Positions 1 through 9,969 of a stretch of DNA of 64,000 nt are shown one piece after another. The translations under genes and the position numbers were made by a program. Source of the DNA: Shewanella canadensis (lineage in GTDB: Bacteria > Pseudomonadota > Gammaproteobacteria > Enterobacterales > Shewanellaceae); the NCBI RefSeq assembly GCF_003966225.1, contig NZ_RXNU01000002.1, forward strand, positions 1-64,000. The letters run 5' to 3'. A model generated the notes under the pieces. It saw only the letters and a program-made list of their open reading frames with translations, had not been told where the DNA came from and did not search any database. How positions within the stretch are numbered: the stretch's first letter is position 1; the number at the start of each line of letters is the position of its first letter.

Positions 1-118
1 TTACTCACCCGTCCGCCGCTCGACGTCTGATAGCAAGCTATCTCCGTTTCCGCTCGACTTGCATGTGTTAGGCCTGCCGCCAGCGTTCAATCTGAGCCAT
101 GATCAAACTCTTCAATTA
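1..118 (-). rRNA. rrs: 16S ribosomal RNA, 5' end only
   Basis: The reverse complement carries the universal 16S start (GAAGAGTTTGATCATGGCTC) followed by the V1 region and the GGCGGACGGGTGAG motif. Only about 118 nt of the 5' end lie in the window; the gene continues beyond position 1. The mature 5' end is set near 118 by comparison with E. coli 16S. Its neighbours pssA and clpB recall the E. coli rrnG neighbourhood. Confidence 0.97.
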
Positions 119-317
119 AAGTTTTTTTGTTTTACTCGGTCAAGAGCAAAACGGCTCAATGAATTATACTGTTTTTCATCAATCCGAAGATTAATGAAGT
201 TTACATATTGCTATGGTCACTCAGTGGTTCATCGAGTTAAATTTTTGATTGCTTCCAAAGAAGCAATTTCGAATAACTCAACACCTGTGAGTGTCCACAC
301 AGATTTCTTGTTTCAAC

Positions 318-330
318 TTGTTAAAGAGCG
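318..330 (-). promoter_or_regulatory. rrn leader boxA antitermination site
   Basis: The minus strand reads GCTCTTTAACAAG, a near-exact match to bacterial boxA, about 200 nt upstream of mature 16S. In the family this site loads NusB/NusE so that RNA polymerase reads through the long rRNA operon. Position and strand fit the 16S gene at the window start. Confidence 0.85.
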
Positions 331-389
331 TTGATATCAATCTTTCAGATATCGCCGTTAGACGCTAGGTCGTTGGCTTAGGGATGCGT

Positions 390-417
390 ATTCTACACTT
401 CCCGTGGTTGGCGTCAA
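390..417 (-). promoter_or_regulatory. rrn P2 promoter
   Basis: On the minus strand, TTGACG (412-417) is separated by 16 bp from TAGAAT (390-395). A long A/T-rich stretch lies just upstream (about 421-475) and could act as an UP element. It is the promoter nearer to 16S. Confidence 0.8.
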
Positions 418-560
418 GTGCTTTTTTTTACAAAAATTTTTAATCGTTTAAAACGAGTTAAAAACTATTGTAAAACTTAGCGAACTTGTTGCCCTGACTC
501 GTACCGGTCTCACTCCGCTTTACGCTTTGAAAGACTGCTTTGCCGTGTCAGTGGATGCGC

Positions 561-588
561 ATTATAGGGAGATTCAGAAAGAGCGCAA
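561..588 (-). promoter_or_regulatory. rrn P1 promoter
   Basis: On the minus strand, TTGCGC (583-588) and TATAAT (561-566) are separated by 16 bp. They are followed by a GC-rich discriminator and a start region closely matching E. coli rrn P1 (CACTGACACGG). A GC-rich discriminator is the known basis of control by ppGpp and initiating NTP levels. The A/T-rich upstream part (589-972) shows no gene and may hold UP or Fis sites, which I could not identify. Confidence 0.85.
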
Positions 589-972
589 GCGCTTTTTAAT
601 AAAACCCCATCGAGCGAACGTTTTTCAGCCACCCCATGATAAAGCTCACCATATTTCTATATTTATTTACTCTGATTTCCTTACAGTTCGATATCTAAAA
701 TCACACTTTCTCCCTAGAACCCTGCTTTGTACATCGGGTGACGGTGTAAACGAATATCTCAGGAAATTAAGTCTGGCACATTTTGAAATTGCTGCACGTT
801 AATTTCAAAAAATCTTTACCAGAATATTTGGCCTTCTATCACCCCTGTTATAAATCCGCTAACAGCTGAATTTATCCAAGACAAAAATGGTCATAGAAAG
901 AGGGGCGGGAACGAAAAAGCTGACTTTATGAGCTATCCATATAGAATTAGGCTGATGCTGGTTTGAGGATAC

Positions 973-1752
973 TCATTCTTCATCCTCTTTTTTCACCATA
1001 GAGTCATCATCAACTGTAGCAGGATGCTTCAGCTTACGAATACGGTAGATCGTTATAACAGGTCCGGATAAGGCATAGATATAGAAAATCGAACATAGAA
1101 TTAGCGCAGGTTCTATCGAGATGAAAACAAATATTCCGACAACGATTAAAATGACAATAAAATTCACTTTACCGCGCCAGTCGAAATCTTTAAATGAGTG
1201 ATAACGAAAATTACTTACCATAAGTAAGCCTGAAATTATCGTAACTAAAGCTAGCAGCCAACTAACATCAGAGCCTTCAACCCCACTTTGCTCACCAAAC
1301 CAGATGCTCCCGGCGATAAGTGCAGCAGCGGCTGGACTTGCCAAGCCTTGAAAGTACCTTTTGTCTTCAACACCAACTTGGGTATTGAATCTAGCCAATC
1401 TAAGAGCCGCTCCCGCACAATAGATAAAAGCAGCAAGCCAACCGACCTTACCTAAATCAGCTAGCCCCCAATTGTAGGCTATCAAGGCCGGGGCAACACC
1501 AAAAGAGACCATATCTGCCATGCTGTCATATTCAGCACCAAATTCACTCTGAGTATTGGTCATCCTGGCAACGCGTCCATCCAGGCCATCACAGAGCATG
1601 GCAACAAAGACTGCAATTGCAGCAGATTCAAATTGCCCATTCATAGATGCAATTACGGCATAGAATCCTGAAAATAACCCTGCAGTAGTAAACAGGTTGG
1701 GTAGCAGATAGATGCCTTTACTCTTAACTGATTCTTTATCAAAATTTTGCAT
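973..1752 (-). CDS. pssA: CDP-diacylglycerol--serine O-phosphatidyltransferase
   Basis: Predicted 259-aa inner-membrane enzyme joining CDP-diacylglycerol and L-serine to make phosphatidylserine, the precursor of phosphatidylethanolamine. The CDP-alcohol phosphatidyltransferase signature (DG..GR.AR, then G...D...D) is complete around residues 55-80, with several hydrophobic segments around it and to the C-terminus. It is the membrane-embedded (Bacillus-type) class, not the phospholipase-D-like E. coli PssA. The C-terminal tail is charged. The gene stands alone between the rrn promoter region and a divergent DUF4124 gene. Confidence 0.92.
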   Translation of the reverse strand: MQNFDKESVKSKGIYLLPNLFTTAGLFSGFYAVIASMNGQFESAAIAVFVAMLCDGLDGRVARMTNTQSEFGAEYDSMADMVSFGVAPALIAYNWGLADLGKVGWLAAFIYCAGAALRLARFNTQVGVEDKRYFQGLASPAAAALIAGSIWFGEQSGVEGSDVSWLLALVTIISGLLMVSNFRYHSFKDFDWRGKVNFIVILIVVGIFVFISIEPALILCSIFYIYALSGPVITIYRIRKLKHPATVDDDSMVKKEDEE

Positions 1753-1889
1753 AATTTTAAAACACTAGTATCTTGTATGAAAAAGATACCATACTTTGGG
1801 TATCCATTGCTTTATCCATTAACCCAAACACTTATTGACTCTAGCTTTACCGGATATAGTTAAGGTTTCAGTTCATATTGGAAGGAATT

Positions 1890-2327
1890 ATGTTCACAAA
1901 AACATTAGTACTCGTATTAACGTTGATATCGATTGGCTCTGCATCCGCAACGGTCATCTATAAGTGGGTAGATAAAGACGGCGTCACTCATTATAGCCAG
2001 CAGGTACCGGAAAATGCCTCGACAGATAAAATCTACAGTGAAGATATTGAACAGCAACCCATAGGTTTTATCGCTCCGAAGCCAAGAGCCGCAGAACCGG
2101 AACCAAGCGAAGAGGAGAAAAATGCGGCAAGGATAAAGGAACAAAATAAACAGCATGCAGCTGACATTTGCGACAATGCAAAACACAGCTTAAAAGTCCT
2201 TACGAGCCATTCCAAATTCATAAGTAAAGATGAAACAACGGGTGAGATGGTGGCAATGAGAGAGGAAGACCGTCAGACTAAAATTACAGCTCAACAGGAA
2301 CGTATAAAATTGTTCTGTAAAAAATAG
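1890..2327 (+). CDS. DUF4124 domain-containing exported protein
   Basis: A 145-aa small exported protein of unknown function. The start is ATG 1890, behind a strong GGAAGGA; an in-frame TTG 12 nt upstream is less likely. An N-terminal signal peptide (MFTKTLVLVLTLIS..ASA) is followed by the DUF4124 motif YKWVDKDGVTHYS at about residues 23-35. The middle is rich in Pro and Glu and the rest is charged and probably helical, with two cysteines near the C-terminal half and one close to the end. It is monocistronic with a clear terminator downstream. Confidence 0.8.
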   Translation: MFTKTLVLVLTLISIGSASATVIYKWVDKDGVTHYSQQVPENASTDKIYSEDIEQQPIGFIAPKPRAAEPEPSEEEKNAARIKEQNKQHAADICDNAKHSLKVLTSHSKFISKDETTGEMVAMREEDRQTKITAQQERIKLFCKK

Positions 2328-2402
2328 ACAGTTTGATAAGACATTAAGTTACCTGTGCCATACTAATACCAATCGGTGTAACGCCGCCTAGACTCCATAA
2401 AG

Positions 2403-2428
2403 AAACAGACTCATACGAGTCTGTTTTT
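2403..2428 (+). terminator. rho-independent terminator after the DUF4124 gene
   Basis: A perfect 10-bp stem (AAACAGACTC / GAGTCTGTTT) with a 4-nt ATAC loop ends in a T run. It lies about 75 nt after the stop codon. Confidence 0.85.
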
Positions 2429-2517
2429 CATTCAAGTAGCCTGGTCCTTTCTTTGTATAGATTGAAAGCCACAACCCATAAGATACGTTACATTCAGAAT
2501 AAGACCTAGGTTAGTCA

Positions 2518-5091
2518 TTATTGCTCGAAGGCAAGTTCTGAACCCGCACAATCGATTTTAATCGGCTTCCCGGGTACCAGAGAACCACTTAATATTTTTT
2601 GAGCTAACGGATTTTCAACCTCTTGTTGTAAGGCTCTTTTCAATGGTCTGGCACCATAGATAGGATCGAACCCCGCTCGTGCAATGAGCGCTAAGGCTTC
2701 GCCACTCAGTATGAGCTCGAACTCTTTTTCCGCAAGACGTTGTCTTAGTGACTCTATCTGAATACCCGCAATATGCGTAATATGTTTCTCATCGAGAGGA
2801 TGGAATACCACAGTTTCATCGATTCGGTTAAGAAACTCAGGTCTGAAGCTATGAACAACCACGTTCATCACCTCCGACTTCATTTCGCCATAAGAGAGTT
2901 CTGTAAATCTATCTTGAATAACATCGGAGCCAAGATTGGAGGTCATAATGACCACGGTATTTCTAAAATCTACAGTCCTACCTTGCCCATCGGTTAAACG
3001 ACCATCATCCAGCACCTGAAGTAAAACATTGAAAACATCCGGATGCGCTTTCTCGACCTCATCGAGCAAAATGACAGAATACGGCTTTCTTCTTACCGCT
3101 TCAGTTAAATAGCCTCCCTCTTCATAGCCGACATATCCTGGAGGTGCCCCAAGTAAACGTGCGACAGAATGTTTCTCCATAAACTCTGACATATCGATAC
3201 GAACCAATGCAGATTCAGTATCGAACAGAAACTTCGCTAAAGCTTTGCAAAGTTCAGTCTTGCCAACCCCGGTTGGGCCCAGGAATAGAAATGAACCGAT
3301 TGGACGGTCAGGATCTGAAAGCCCGGCACGACTTCGGCGAATAGCGTTAGAAACCGCATCGACGGCTTCATTTTGCCCAATGACTCGAGAGTGAAGCGCT
3401 TCTTCCATATGAAGGAGCTTTTCTTTCTCACCTTCCAGCATTTTGGAGACTGGGATCCCTGTCGCTTTTGACAATACTTCAGCGATCTCAACATCTGTCA
3501 CTTTATTTCTTAATAAGGTCATATCTTGCATCTCGGCTTGAGATGCCAAATCTAACTGCTTCTCCAGCTCCGGAATTCGACCGTATTGAAGTTCAGACAT
3601 ACGCGTCAAATCACTGGCTCGACGAGCCACATCGAGATCTAACCTTGCCTGCTCAAGATCTGCTTTTATATGTTGAGTTCCCGCCAAAGACGCTTTTTCA
3701 GTATGCCAAATTTCATTCAGTTCTGATGCTTTAGCATCGACAGTTCTCAACTCTTTACGTATCGAATATAGGCGACGTAGACTCGCTTCATCGGCCTCCT
3801 TCGATAACGCCTGCTCCTCCAACTTTAGCTGTATCGAGCGGCGCTCTAGTTTGTCTAAAGGTTCAGGCTTAGAATCTATCTGTATACGTATGCTCGAAGC
3901 CGCCTCATCGATAAGGTCAATGGCTTTGTCGGGTAACTTGCGATCGGAGACGTATCGGTTTGACATAGTGGCAGCGGCAACGATTGCGGGATCGGTGATC
4001 TCAACATGATGATGTAATTCGTAACGTTCTTTAAGTCCCCGTAATATCGCAATCGTATCTTCGACATTAGGCTCCTCGACTAACACCTTTTGAAAACGTC
4101 TCTCTAATGCTGCATCTTTCTCAATATATTGACGGTATTCATCCAATGTCGTCGCACCGACACAGTGCAGATCGCCACGAGCCAGCGCTGGCTTAAGCAT
4201 GTTGCCTGCGTCCATTGCACCATCGCCCTTCCCTGCACCGACCATAGTATGCAGCTCATCGATAAATAAAATGACCTGACCTTCTTCCTGATAAAGCTCA
4301 TTCAGAACCGCTTTTAGTCGCTCTTCGAATTCTCCACGGTATTTAGCTCCCGCCACTAACGAGCCCATGTCTAATGAAAGAACACGTTTGTTCTTTATGC
4401 CTTCGGGCACTTCACCATTGATAATTCGCTGGGCCAGTCCTTCGACAATGGCAGTCTTACCCACACCGGGCTCACCAATTAAAACTGGATTATTTTTACT
4501 TCGACGCTGCAGTACTTGAATAGTTCGACGGATCTCGTCGTCACGACCAATGACAGGATCGAGCTTACCCTGCTCTGCGCGTTCAGTCAGATCTACTGTG
4601 TACTTTTTCAGGGCTTGACGTTGATCTTCAGCATTGGGGTCGTCAACGTTCTTTCCTGCCCGAATTTGCTTTATCGTCTCTTCTAACAGCTCTTTAGTCG
4701 CACCGGATTTCTTTAAATTCTGTGCAAGAGTGTCATTTCCCTCAAGTGACGCCAGAATAAACAGTTCACTGGAGATGTACTTATCTTTTCGTTTCTGGGC
4801 TAATTTGTCACAAAGATTTAAGAGTCTAATCAAGGCCTGTGATAATTGAATATCACCGCCAGTCCCTTCCACTTGAGATAATCGTTCTAATTCCTGGTTG
4901 AGTTGTGCACGAAGTGAACTTACTCGTATGCCCGCTTGAGTGAGCAGAGGATGAATCGAACCATGATCTTGATTAAGTAGGGCCATCATCAGATGTATAG
5001 GTTCAATAAACTGATGATCACGGCCTAATGCCAATGACTGTGCATCGGATATTGCAGTCTGAAATTTATTGGTCATACGATCGAGTCGCAT
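2518..5091 (-). CDS. clpB: ATP-dependent chaperone ClpB
   Basis: Cytoplasmic hexameric disaggregase that works with DnaK to recover aggregated proteins. The start is placed at ATG 5091 ([10 protein letters not shown]), the family N-terminus, with GGAGG 6 nt upstream. This gives 857 aa, the E. coli length. Domains in order: N-terminal Clp repeats (1-145), AAA1 with Walker A GEPGVGKT near 205, the coiled-coil M domain (about 400-520), and AAA2 with GPTGVGKT near 605 and LDEVEKAH as Walker B. A near-consensus sigma32 promoter lies upstream. The order clpB-pgeF-rluD divergent from bamD matches E. coli. Confidence 0.97.
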   Translation of the reverse strand: MRLDRMTNKFQTAISDAQSLALGRDHQFIEPIHLMMALLNQDHGSIHPLLTQAGIRVSSLRAQLNQELERLSQVEGTGGDIQLSQALIRLLNLCDKLAQKRKDKYISSELFILASLEGNDTLAQNLKKSGATKELLEETIKQIRAGKNVDDPNAEDQRQALKKYTVDLTERAEQGKLDPVIGRDDEIRRTIQVLQRRSKNNPVLIGEPGVGKTAIVEGLAQRIINGEVPEGIKNKRVLSLDMGSLVAGAKYRGEFEERLKAVLNELYQEEGQVILFIDELHTMVGAGKGDGAMDAGNMLKPALARGDLHCVGATTLDEYRQYIEKDAALERRFQKVLVEEPNVEDTIAILRGLKERYELHHHVEITDPAIVAAATMSNRYVSDRKLPDKAIDLIDEAASSIRIQIDSKPEPLDKLERRSIQLKLEEQALSKEADEASLRRLYSIRKELRTVDAKASELNEIWHTEKASLAGTQHIKADLEQARLDLDVARRASDLTRMSELQYGRIPELEKQLDLASQAEMQDMTLLRNKVTDVEIAEVLSKATGIPVSKMLEGEKEKLLHMEEALHSRVIGQNEAVDAVSNAIRRSRAGLSDPDRPIGSFLFLGPTGVGKTELCKALAKFLFDTESALVRIDMSEFMEKHSVARLLGAPPGYVGYEEGGYLTEAVRRKPYSVILLDEVEKAHPDVFNVLLQVLDDGRLTDGQGRTVDFRNTVVIMTSNLGSDVIQDRFTELSYGEMKSEVMNVVVHSFRPEFLNRIDETVVFHPLDEKHITHIAGIQIESLRQRLAEKEFELILSGEALALIARAGFDPIYGARPLKRALQQEVENPLAQKILSGSLVPGKPIKIDCAGSELAFEQ

Positions 5092-5132
5092 ACAGCCTCC
5101 ACAAACGAAAAGAACTAAATTCAATAATAAAA

Positions 5133-5160
5133 ATATGGGGGCACAGGGTGATTTTTCAAG
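5133..5160 (-). promoter_or_regulatory. sigma32 (heat-shock) promoter of clpB
   Basis: On the minus strand, CTTGAAA (5154-5160) and CCCCATAT (5133-5140) are separated by 13 bp. Both boxes match the sigma32 consensus exactly or nearly so. The clpB start codon lies about 42 bp downstream of the -10 box. Confidence 0.9.
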
Positions 5161-5195
5161 GTGGGTAACTCTTTATCTGTAAAAGCAAGTTACCT

Positions 5196-5978
5196 CTATG
5201 CCAACCAAATAAATGAAGCCATGCGACCAGTGGTTTTATCTCTGCGATATGAGAAGTAATCATCCGCGTTTTTAAAAGTACAGGTATCGGCCTGATAAAC
5301 CTCAGAGACACCAGCTAAATTCAGTCGAAACTTTGCCAACCCTTGAAGGTCTGCAAGGTATTTCTGCTCAGTTGAAACTAAGGAGTTTTCAGTTCCTGGG
5401 GTAGAGAGAAGAGCTAAGGGCTCTTTTTTAATGAAAAAAACATCGCAGCTCGGATGCTGAGAGATAAACATCCTCCTGACCTCTTCGCCGACTTCGAAGG
5501 CATCGGCACTAATTGCCGGCCCAAGATAAGCGATAAGGTGTGCTTTATCAGACTTAAACTTATCGAGTGCCACCTCAATAACTCCATCACATAGTCCTTT
5601 CCAGCCTGCGTGAACAGCGGCAACTTCAGAGCCACTCCTGTCACAGAGTAACACTGGCAGACAGTCCGCGGTCATCACTACACATACCTGTTTTGAGCGT
5701 TCAGAATAGCTACCGTCGGCATTATGAACCGTTTTATGATCAGCTTCGATGACTCTGGTGCTATGAGTTTGCTCTAACCAAGCAGGTAAACCTGGAAGAT
5801 CAAAACGCTCGTGAATGAGCGCTCTGTTTCTCAGTACTTTTTCTTCGCAATCCCCGACATGTAGTCCCAAATTAAGACTCTTGTACGGAAATTCACTTAC
5901 GCCGCCTCGACGAGTAGAAAAAGCAATCCTCACTCCTTGAGGAATATGCCAATCTCTATTCTTTAAGAATGGTGCCAT
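5196..5978 (-). CDS. pgeF: peptidoglycan editing factor / multicopper polyphenol oxidase family
   Basis: A 260-aa YfiH/PgeF family protein. Family members have been reported as peptidoglycan-editing enzymes (removing wrongly incorporated L-Ser in E. coli) and as purine nucleoside hydrolysing or phosphorolysing enzymes. Conserved metal and active-site motifs are visible: TADCLPVLL in the middle and HAGWKGL soon after, plus the C-terminal YRRD. The start codon lies 3 nt after the rluD stop, so the two are almost certainly cotranscribed; clpB follows under its own heat-shock promoter. Confidence 0.88.
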   Translation of the reverse strand: MAPFLKNRDWHIPQGVRIAFSTRRGGVSEFPYKSLNLGLHVGDCEEKVLRNRALIHERFDLPGLPAWLEQTHSTRVIEADHKTVHNADGSYSERSKQVCVVMTADCLPVLLCDRSGSEVAAVHAGWKGLCDGVIEVALDKFKSDKAHLIAYLGPAISADAFEVGEEVRRMFISQHPSCDVFFIKKEPLALLSTPGTENSLVSTEQKYLADLQGLAKFRLNLAGVSEVYQADTCTFKNADDYFSYRRDKTTGRMASFIWLA

Positions 5979-5981
5979 CGA

Positions 5982-6953
5982 TTAAACAATCGATGGATTT
6001 TCGAGCGTGTCTTGGCGTAACGCCTTAGTCAATATGACCATATCTTCAGGCACGGGTGCCTGCCAGCTCATAATCTCGCACGTATAAGGATGTGCAAGTT
6101 CGAGCCTGATTGCATGTAAAGCCTGACGCTTAAAGCCCATATAAATTTCAAAGAACTCAGGCGAAACGCCTTTTGGTGGTCTGGGACGGCCACCGTACAC
6201 AGGGTCACCGACCAAGATATGCCCGATATGAGCCATATGCACACGGATTTGATGGGTTCTGCCTGACTCGAGGCGCAATCTCAATCGAGTGTGAGCCCTA
6301 AATTTTTCAGCGACACGGTAATGAGTCATTGCAGGCTTACCATTATGCACCACAGCCATATGCGTACGCTTGGTTGGATGACGGTCGATGGGTTCATCGA
6401 CTGTACCGCCAGAGATGATAGAGCCTTTTACTATGGCTTCATATTCACGAGTGATCTCTCTAGCTTGAAGAGCGGCAACCAGATGAGTTTGAGCCTCAAC
6501 GGTCTTAGCAACAACCATAAGTCCGGTTGTATCCTTATCCAGACGGTGCACGATACCCGCTCGCGGTACCAATTCGATACCTGGACAATGATGCAACAAA
6601 GCATTCATCAAAGTACCATCACTATTACCAGCGCCGGGATGAACAACGAGTCCAGCCTGTTTATTGATCACTAGAATGTGATCATCTTCATAAACAATAT
6701 CTAAGTCTATTGCTTGTGCTTCAGCTTTTGTCTCTTCGACTAATGTCGCTTCAACTTGTATTACTTGCCCTTCAAGCACCTTCTCTCTCGGCTTGATAGA
6801 AACGGTGCCATCAATGTAAACCCAACCAGCTTGGATCCACTCTTTGATGCGTGTGCGTGAGTAATCAGGAAACAGATCAGCCAAAGTTTGATCCAATCTT
6901 TGACCTGTTTGTGTTGCTGTTATCTCACTTTTTAGATTAATCTCTTGTGTCAT
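5982..6953 (-). CDS. rluD: 23S rRNA pseudouridine(1911/1915/1917) synthase RluD
   Basis: A 323-aa enzyme that isomerises three uridines in helix 69 of 23S rRNA, needed for normal ribosome assembly. It has an S4 RNA-binding domain at about residues 18-75, then the RluA-family catalytic domain with HRLDKDTTGL carrying the catalytic Asp near residue 139, and the RTHQIRVH motif further on. Length and position (divergent from bamD, upstream of pgeF) match E. coli rluD. Confidence 0.95.
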   Translation of the reverse strand: MTQEINLKSEITATQTGQRLDQTLADLFPDYSRTRIKEWIQAGWVYIDGTVSIKPREKVLEGQVIQVEATLVEETKAEAQAIDLDIVYEDDHILVINKQAGLVVHPGAGNSDGTLMNALLHHCPGIELVPRAGIVHRLDKDTTGLMVVAKTVEAQTHLVAALQAREITREYEAIVKGSIISGGTVDEPIDRHPTKRTHMAVVHNGKPAMTHYRVAEKFRAHTRLRLRLESGRTHQIRVHMAHIGHILVGDPVYGGRPRPPKGVSPEFFEIYMGFKRQALHAIRLELAHPYTCEIMSWQAPVPEDMVILTKALRQDTLENPSIV

Positions 6954-7075
6954 AGGAACCGTACCCGCGTTTCGGGGTCCAAAAATGTGTGCTATCTGTT
7001 ACAATCGAATTGTTTCTATTTTATATTGAAATGAAAAAATTCTTAACCATAACTTTAAAAGAATCGAACTTAAGT

Positions 7076-7837
7076 ATGCATAAATTCGCTAAAGGTGCCG
7101 TAGTCGGCCTGTTTTCACTGGCCATAGCGGCCTGTAGTAGTAGCCCAGAAGAAGATCTAAAGGTAAAGAAATCCTCACCAGATATACTTTACTCTCAAGC
7201 AAGAACGTCCATGGAGCTTGGAAACTTCAGTAAAGCGGTACGCTCATTAGAAGCATTAGACTCTCGCTATCCTTTTGGCCCGCATAAAACTCAAGTACAA
7301 CTCGACCTCATCTACGCTTATTATAAACTAGATGACGCTGCATCGGGTATCGCTAATATCGATCGTTTTATCAGACTGAACCCAACTCATAAAGATATTG
7401 ACTATGTTTACTACATGCGTGGACTCGTCAATATGCAATCTGATAACTATATGTTCCACGATATGTTAGATATCGACAGAACAGACAGAGATCCCAAAGT
7501 AGCACAAGATGCCTTTAATGATTTCGACCGTCTAATCAAGTCATACCCTAAGAGTAAATACGCACCAGATGCAGCTAAGCGCATGCTTTACTTGAAAAAC
7601 CGCTTAGCAAAATACTCTATCAACGTAGCTGAATACTATATAAAAATGAATGCTTGGAGTGCGGCTTCAACGAGAGCACAGTCGGTCATGGAAACGTATC
7701 CTGGCACAACATCGACAGAGCGAGCATTAGAGATTATGGCTGAGGCTTATGGTGAATTAGGCCAAGAAAAACTTAAAGAAAATGTCTTGTCGGTAATGAA
7801 AATTAACTTCCCAAATAATAAGATGTTGTCTCGCTAA
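7076..7837 (+). CDS. bamD: outer membrane assembly lipoprotein BamD
   Basis: A 253-aa lipoprotein of the BAM complex, which inserts beta-barrels into the outer membrane. I place the start at ATG 7076 (MHKFAKGAVVG) because it leads directly into a signal peptide and lipobox SLAIAAC; the frame is open upstream but the extra 29 residues would bury the signal. After the lipid-anchored Cys come tandem TPR-like helices (for example YPFGPHKTQVQLDLIYAYYK). A terminator follows closely. The ribosome site before 7076 is weak. Confidence 0.93.
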   Translation: MHKFAKGAVVGLFSLAIAACSSSPEEDLKVKKSSPDILYSQARTSMELGNFSKAVRSLEALDSRYPFGPHKTQVQLDLIYAYYKLDDAASGIANIDRFIRLNPTHKDIDYVYYMRGLVNMQSDNYMFHDMLDIDRTDRDPKVAQDAFNDFDRLIKSYPKSKYAPDAAKRMLYLKNRLAKYSINVAEYYIKMNAWSAASTRAQSVMETYPGTTSTERALEIMAEAYGELGQEKLKENVLSVMKINFPNNKMLSR

Positions 7838-7868
7838 CCAAAGTATTAGCATGACGAAGTCATAAAAT

Positions 7869-7891
7869 AGCTCCGGTAACGGAGCTTTTTT
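7869..7891 (+). terminator. terminator of bamD
   Basis: AGCTCCG / CGGAGCT stem with a GTAA loop, followed by a run of T, about 30 nt past the bamD stop. The rest of the interval to the tRNA (7892-8120) shows no gene. Confidence 0.85.
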
Positions 7892-8120
7892 ATGAGCAAA
7901 AATAACTCATCTCTATCATCCAGTACTAACCGATAACCTAACTTGCCTAATACCATTCATCCATAAAATATCAATTCCTCAATAATCCCCCCCTAAGAGA
8001 TAACAAATAGCCTCAAAGTCCTACAGTGCTAACTTTTCACTCAAAAAGACAACCCGCCAGCCTAATTAGAGTAAAAGTCATCCAAACAAACGAGGAATGT
8101 AATTAAATTGAAAAAAGTTA

Positions 8121-8149
8121 TTGACTCAAAAGTCTAAAAGCCTTTTAAT
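8121..8149 (+). promoter_or_regulatory. promoter of the tRNA-Phe gene
   Basis: TTGACT (8121-8126), a 17-bp spacer and TTTAAT (8144-8149) end 10 bp before the mature tRNA. The GC-rich discriminator (GCGCCC) is typical of stable-RNA promoters. Confidence 0.7.
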
Positions 8150-8159
8150 AGCGCCCGTT

Positions 8160-8235
8160 GCCCGAATAGCTCAGTCGGTAGAGCAGAGGATTGAAAATCC
8201 TCGTGTCCCTGGTTCGATTCCGGGTTCGGGCACCA
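8160..8235 (+). tRNA. tRNA-Phe (GAA)
   Basis: A 76-nt cloverleaf. The acceptor stem GCCCGAA pairs with TTCGGGC, the D arm is AGCTCAGTCGGTAGAGC, the anticodon loop TTGAAAA has anticodon GAA, and the T loop is GGTTCGATTCC. The 3' CCA is encoded. It is a single gene with its own promoter. Confidence 0.97.
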
Positions 8236-8332
8236 ATTTTATCTTCTTTAGATATCTCCGACTCCAGACTCCCTCAATAAATTATTTTTTAATTTATGTT
8301 AAAGCAGTTTTCATCCATCTATTATCATTAAT

Positions 8333-9913
8333 TTATTCCACAAGCTTTAGCGATTCTACTCTCTTGTACTCAAGCATCAGTTTATTACGCCCCGATAACT
8401 TTGCCTCATAAAGTTGCTCATCAGCTTGGGCGATCATTCTTTTCCAGCTAACATCTGAAAATGACGGATGAAAACGTTCATAGAACACGCCACCAATACT
8501 CACAGTTACCCTGTCATCGAAACAAGATTTAGGGTGATAGATATTTAACTCCCTCACTTTTTCGAGCATCCTTTTCGATAACAACTCCATTTGAGCAAAG
8601 TTATCCCCCTGAATGACGACACAAAACTCCTCCCCGCCATAACGTGTGACCAACTCCCCCCTTCGCCTGCATTCAAGCAATAAGGTTTGTGCAATCGAAA
8701 GGATGGCTTGATCTCCTGCTTGATGACCTAAGGTATCGTTGTACTCCTTAAACAGATCGATATCTATCATCAAGAAACCTATGACACCTTTTCCCTCTTT
8801 CCACTGCGTGAAGGCTCGTTGCGCGAAAACCTCAAGACTACGACGGTTAGCGATCCCCGTTAAGGGATCTTTATAGGACAAAGACTCCAGATAATTTTGA
8901 TGCCGCTCTAATTTATCGACCATCAGATTGAAGGAACTTGTTAAACGGACCATCTCATCTATGTGCCATGTGGTCCTCATCTTGTATAACACTCCCCGCT
9001 CAGCCATTTTATCTAAAACTAAGCTGGCACTCCGTATCGGCCTTAATATCATGATAGAAACCGGAATCACAGAGCAAGACGATGCGATAATCAAGGTAAT
9101 AAAAAGGAGCATTGATTCCGGTGTCAGAATTGAAGGTGTGACTCTCTCGTCATGAACCAATGATATTTTCAGAGTAGGCACACCGAAAACATCATTAATA
9201 AGCCATTCATGCTTAGAGGCCAGAACACCTATTTGAGGCATACTATTAAAGTTGGTCAGCCCTGAATATGATTTTTCAGGGTCTAAACCCTCTATATTAA
9301 AGTTAACCAGACTCAGCTGGCTGATCTGATCAACCAGACTATTATCTATCTCCCTCACCATCAGCAGGCTACCGGCGATCTCCCCAGCTCCATTGGTTGG
9401 TAACACGACGGCATTACTGAAATAGACCACAGTACCGTCTAAATTAATTATTCCGTTTCTTGTCGAGGGGAGCTGCTTTGTAATGATGTTCTCATCGGGT
9501 AACACTTGTCCAACCCAGGTTGTGATATCTTTTTGTAAGTGATGAGATGAAAAGTCAGGGGTTACGAAGTACTGCCACAGAAGCTTACCTTGGGTATCGA
9601 AGAGGTACGCTCCATCGATATCGGCAACTTCGAAAGTGTTTACGCTTAAATTAGACTCTATGAAGCCGGGCTCTCTGGAATCGACAAATTTAACCATCTC
9701 ATCCCAGACAGCATAATCATAACAAAGTGTTTCTAGACTCTTTTGGGCAAACTTAATGCCACGCCGAACAGTAAGGAGTTCTTTTTCTTGCTGAGATCGT
9801 ATCTGCGACTCAATAGAGGGCAAGTATACAAAGTGATAAAGCACACTCGCCGTAAAGAATGAGAACAACAGGATCACCAGGCCAAGCAAATTTAAAAAGT
9901 GATTTAATTTCAT
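8333..9913 (-). CDS. CHASE4-HAMP-GGDEF diguanylate cyclase
   Basis: A membrane sensor of about 526 aa predicted to make cyclic di-GMP. An N-terminal TM helix (LLGLVILLFSFF) is followed by a periplasmic CHASE4 domain with the typical DYAVWDEMVKF motif, a second TM near residue 275, a HAMP linker and a GGDEF domain. The active-site motif is intact (RYGGEEF). The product-inhibition site is RRGE instead of RxxD, so feedback by c-di-GMP may be weak. The start is uncertain: ATG 9913 is preferred over the in-frame TTG at 9931. It is transcribed in tandem behind the chemoreceptor gene. Confidence 0.88.
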   Translation of the reverse strand: MKLNHFLNLLGLVILLFSFFTASVLYHFVYLPSIESQIRSQQEKELLTVRRGIKFAQKSLETLCYDYAVWDEMVKFVDSREPGFIESNLSVNTFEVADIDGAYLFDTQGKLLWQYFVTPDFSSHHLQKDITTWVGQVLPDENIITKQLPSTRNGIINLDGTVVYFSNAVVLPTNGAGEIAGSLLMVREIDNSLVDQISQLSLVNFNIEGLDPEKSYSGLTNFNSMPQIGVLASKHEWLINDVFGVPTLKISLVHDERVTPSILTPESMLLFITLIIASSCSVIPVSIMILRPIRSASLVLDKMAERGVLYKMRTTWHIDEMVRLTSSFNLMVDKLERHQNYLESLSYKDPLTGIANRRSLEVFAQRAFTQWKEGKGVIGFLMIDIDLFKEYNDTLGHQAGDQAILSIAQTLLLECRRRGELVTRYGGEEFCVVIQGDNFAQMELLSKRMLEKVRELNIYHPKSCFDDRVTVSIGGVFYERFHPSFSDVSWKRMIAQADEQLYEAKLSGRNKLMLEYKRVESLKLVE

Positions 9914-9969
9914 ACACCCAACTCGGTTCAATCCATTTTTAAGCTTAGCCTAATGAGTCAATTTCAGGG

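Noticed and set aside
59..802. Two 91-codon open frames on the plus strand near the rRNA promoters
   Set aside because: They run antisense through the 16S 5' end, boxA and the P1 promoter; no ribosome site or protein-like composition.
6291..6674. 127-codon frame opposite rluD
   Set aside because: Fully inside rluD on the other strand, with unlikely composition.
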